From: Cytophagaceae bacterium UBA6715 | GTDB taxonomy: Bacteria > Bacteroidota > Bacteroidia > Cytophagales > Spirosomataceae | DNA: 6,028 nucleotides | Direction of reading: 5' to 3' | NCBI GenBank assembly: GCA_002454335.1 | Contig: DKIP01000043.1 | Span: 1-6,028, forward strand | Part shown: positions 4,792 through 6,028 of the stretch, piece after piece | Numbering within the stretch: position 1 is the first letter of the stretch | How the letters are laid out: the number at the start of each line of letters is the position of its first letter | Translations under genes and position numbers: made by a program | The notes under the pieces: model-generated | Databases searched by the model: none | Told to the model about the DNA's origin: nothing | The model's input: the letters and a program-made list of their open reading frames with translations, nothing else

Positions 4792-5871
4792 ATGATGAAT
4801 ATGTCTAAAACAGCTAACGAATTCTTATATAGTTATTTAAACAATGCTTCGCCAACAGGCTTTGAATCTTCAGGCCAACAAATTTGGTTGGACTACCTTA
4901 AACCTTACATCGACGAAAAAATTATTGATACGTATGGTACCGCTGTTGGTGTTATCAATCCCGGACAACCCTATAAAGTAGTCATTGAAGCGCATGCTGA
5001 TGAAATATCTTGGTTCGTAAATTACATTGATGACAATGGATATTTGTTTCTTCGTCGGAACGGTGGATCAGATGCCTTAATCGCACCTTCCATGCGCGCA
5101 AATATTCATACCAAAGAAAAAATCGTAAAAGGAATTTTCGGTTGGCCTGCTATCCATGTGCGCGATCTTGCCAAAGACAAAGCTCCATCCATAGATGATA
5201 TCTTCATCGACTGCGGTGCAGCAAACAAAAAGGAAGTGGAAGAAATGGGGATTCACGTGGGAACGGTTGTTACCTTTGAAGATGGCCTTACCGAATTAAA
5301 TAACAAGTATTTAGTGGGTCGTGCATTAGACAACCGCATCGGAGGCTACATGATTGCGCAAGTAGCTCGCAAATTGAAAGAGAATAACATTCAATTGCCT
5401 TTCACACTTTATGTGGTTAACTCAGTACAAGAAGAAATTGGATTACGCGGCGCGGAAATGATTGTTCGCCGATTAAAACCGGATTTGGCATTCATTACGG
5501 ATGTGACACATGATACGCAATCGCCCATGTACAACAAGAAAACCCAAGGTGACATGTCTTGTGGTAAAGGTCCAGTCATTTGCTATGGTCCTGCCGTACA
5601 AAACAATGTGCGTGATTTCATCATCGATGTGGCAAAAGAAAACAACATCGATTTCCAGCGCCAAGCAGTTTCACGTTCCACAGGAACAGATACAGATTCC
5701 TTCGCTTATGCAACAGAAGGTGTCGCATCAGCCTTGATATCTCTCCCTTTAAAATACATGCACACCACCGTGGAAACCATTGCCAAAAGCGATATGGAAG
5801 CAGTGATTGAGTTGATCTATCAATCGCTGTTGAAGGTGAAGGGAAATGAGGATTGGAGGTATTTTAGTTAG
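4792..5871 (+). CDS. M42-family metallopeptidase (glutamyl aminopeptidase / endoglucanase M-like), 359 aa
   Basis: M42 enzymes are cytoplasmic, usually large tetrahedral aminopeptidases with two metal ions that trim short peptides. Older annotations call them cellulases or endoglucanase M, which is misleading. The full set of expected residues is present: EAHADEI with His68 and Asp70, RALDNR with the bridging Asp180, QEEIGLRGA with Glu214 (general base) and Glu215, TDVTHDT with Asp237, and KYMHTTVE with His324. N-terminal SPTGFE (20-25) is the usual family opening, and RSTGTDTDSF (295-304) replaces the more common GTDA pattern. Length is typical. No signal peptide is seen, consistent with a cytosolic enzyme. 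Starts at 4792, 4795 and 4801 are all in-frame ATGs within 10 bases; the last gives MSKTANEFL and cannot be excluded. The TAG stop at 5869-5871 is the first three bases of a heptamer repeat that follows. Exact peptide specificity cannot be read from the sequence. Confidence 0.93.
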   Translation: MMNMSKTANEFLYSYLNNASPTGFESSGQQIWLDYLKPYIDEKIIDTYGTAVGVINPGQPYKVVIEAHADEISWFVNYIDDNGYLFLRRNGGSDALIAPSMRANIHTKEKIVKGIFGWPAIHVRDLAKDKAPSIDDIFIDCGAANKKEVEEMGIHVGTVVTFEDGLTELNNKYLVGRALDNRIGGYMIAQVARKLKENNIQLPFTLYVVNSVQEEIGLRGAEMIVRRLKPDLAFITDVTHDTQSPMYNKKTQGDMSCGKGPVICYGPAVQNNVRDFIIDVAKENNIDFQRQAVSRSTGTDTDSFAYATEGVASALISLPLKYMHTTVETIAKSDMEAVIELIYQSLLKVKGNEDWRYFS

Positions 5872-5901
5872 TCGCTAGTCCCTAGTCGCTAGTCGTTAGT
5901 C
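5869..5901 (+). repeat. Left arm: tandem heptamer TAGTCGC, about 4.7 copies
   Basis: Units read TAGTCGC (5869), TAGTCCC (5876), TAGTCGC (5883), TAGTCGT (5890) and a partial TAGTC (5897-5901). The first unit begins exactly at the stop codon of the M42 gene, so the coding region ends in the repeat. Confidence 0.85.
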
Positions 5902-5974
5902 AAATATTTATTATTGGAGTTTAAATTGGCTTTACACGAATTCAATCTTAATTTGATGTTCTTATATTATAAAA

Positions 5975-6022
5975 GCAACTAACGACTAACGCTAGCGACA
6001 AGCTACTTGTGACTAGCGACTA
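5975..6022 (-). repeat. Right arm: degenerate heptamers in opposite orientation, about 7 units
   Basis: Read on the minus strand from 6022, the units are TAGTCGC, TAGTCAC, AAGTAGC, TTGTCGC, TAGCGT (one base short), TAGTCGT and TAGTTGC. It is longer and more worn than the left arm. A small perfect hairpin, ACAAG-CTA-CTTGT (5998-6010), has arisen within it. Only six bases of the window follow the element. Confidence 0.75.
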
Positions 6023-6028
6023 ATTTAA

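Larger units (their letters stand above)
5868..6023. repeat. Large imperfect inverted repeat with heptamer-repeat arms (MITE- or REP-like element)
   Basis: Two arms of TAGTCGC-type heptamers face each other across an AT-rich centre. The outermost 13 bp are perfect inverted repeats: TTAGTCGCTAGTC at 5868-5880 and GACTAGCGACTAA at 6011-6023. An inner 11 bp also pair perfectly (5890-5900 with 5978-5988), the part between being imperfect. The central segment (about 5902-5977) is AT-rich and shows no gene. No transposase is present. The transcript could fold into a long hairpin, which might protect or end the M42 mRNA; that is inference. Confidence 0.75.

Noticed and set aside
5473..5737. Frames on both strands within the M42 gene
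   Set aside because: They are shadows of the metallopeptidase coding region, which shows all its active-site motifs in the main frame.
5869..6023. Possible CRISPR array
   Set aside because: Units are 7 bp, contiguous without spacers, and the two blocks face opposite ways.
1..6028. A novel multi-gene system in the window
   Set aside because: The genes are conserved housekeeping or common Bacteroidota families in alternating orientation, with no shared operon or accessory-island signs.

Overview
The window looks like ordinary chromosome from a member of the Bacteroidota. The evidence is a PUR-type DUF3276 protein, a secreted multidomain thioredoxin-fold protein of the type common in that phylum (apparent DUF4369 and DUF5106 regions followed by a CSHC active site), recurrent TATTTTTG boxes matching the TAnnTTTG -7 promoter element of Bacteroidota, AT-rich gene starts and no clear Shine-Dalgarno sequences. 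Order Cytophagales is a plausible guess but only an inference.

Layout: positions 1-346 (minus) hold the first 115 codons of the ribosome-associated ATPase gene ychF, which runs off the left edge. An 87-bp gap with a clear minus-strand terminator separates it from a GTG-started DUF3276/PUR gene (434-751, minus). A 172-bp divergent region with three short dyad symmetries leads to an RlpA-like double-psi beta-barrel protein with a very basic tail (924-1478, plus). Its stop codon directly abuts that of a convergent secreted thioredoxin-like gene (1479-2864, minus). A 42-bp divergent gap follows, then an ElyC/SanA/YdcF (DUF218) membrane protein (2907-3677, plus). This is convergent with and overlaps by 4 bp the 6-phosphofructokinase gene pfkA (3674-4648, minus). 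A 143-bp divergent region precedes an M42-family metal-dependent aminopeptidase (4792-5871, plus). The last 157 bp are filled by a large imperfect inverted repeat whose arms are tandem heptamers (TAGTCGC type).

The genes strictly alternate in orientation from the PUR gene onward and do not form one pathway or operon. Two (RlpA-like, ElyC-like) suggest envelope work, one an extracytoplasmic redox protein, one glycolysis, one peptide turnover, one translation-associated and one nucleic-acid binding. I see no defence system, mobile element with a transposase, CRISPR array or RNA gene.

The points most worth a second look are: (i) a strong intrinsic terminator for pfkA embedded antisense inside the ElyC-like coding region; (ii) a CTAG palindrome serving as the stop codon of both genes; (iii) the heptamer inverted-repeat element that supplies the M42 stop codon; (iv) an RlpA domain with Arg at a position that is a catalytic Asp in characterised RlpA, plus a 44-residue tail with 23 Lys/Arg and no acidic residue; (v) Asn in place of the Mg-binding Asp103 of PfkA.
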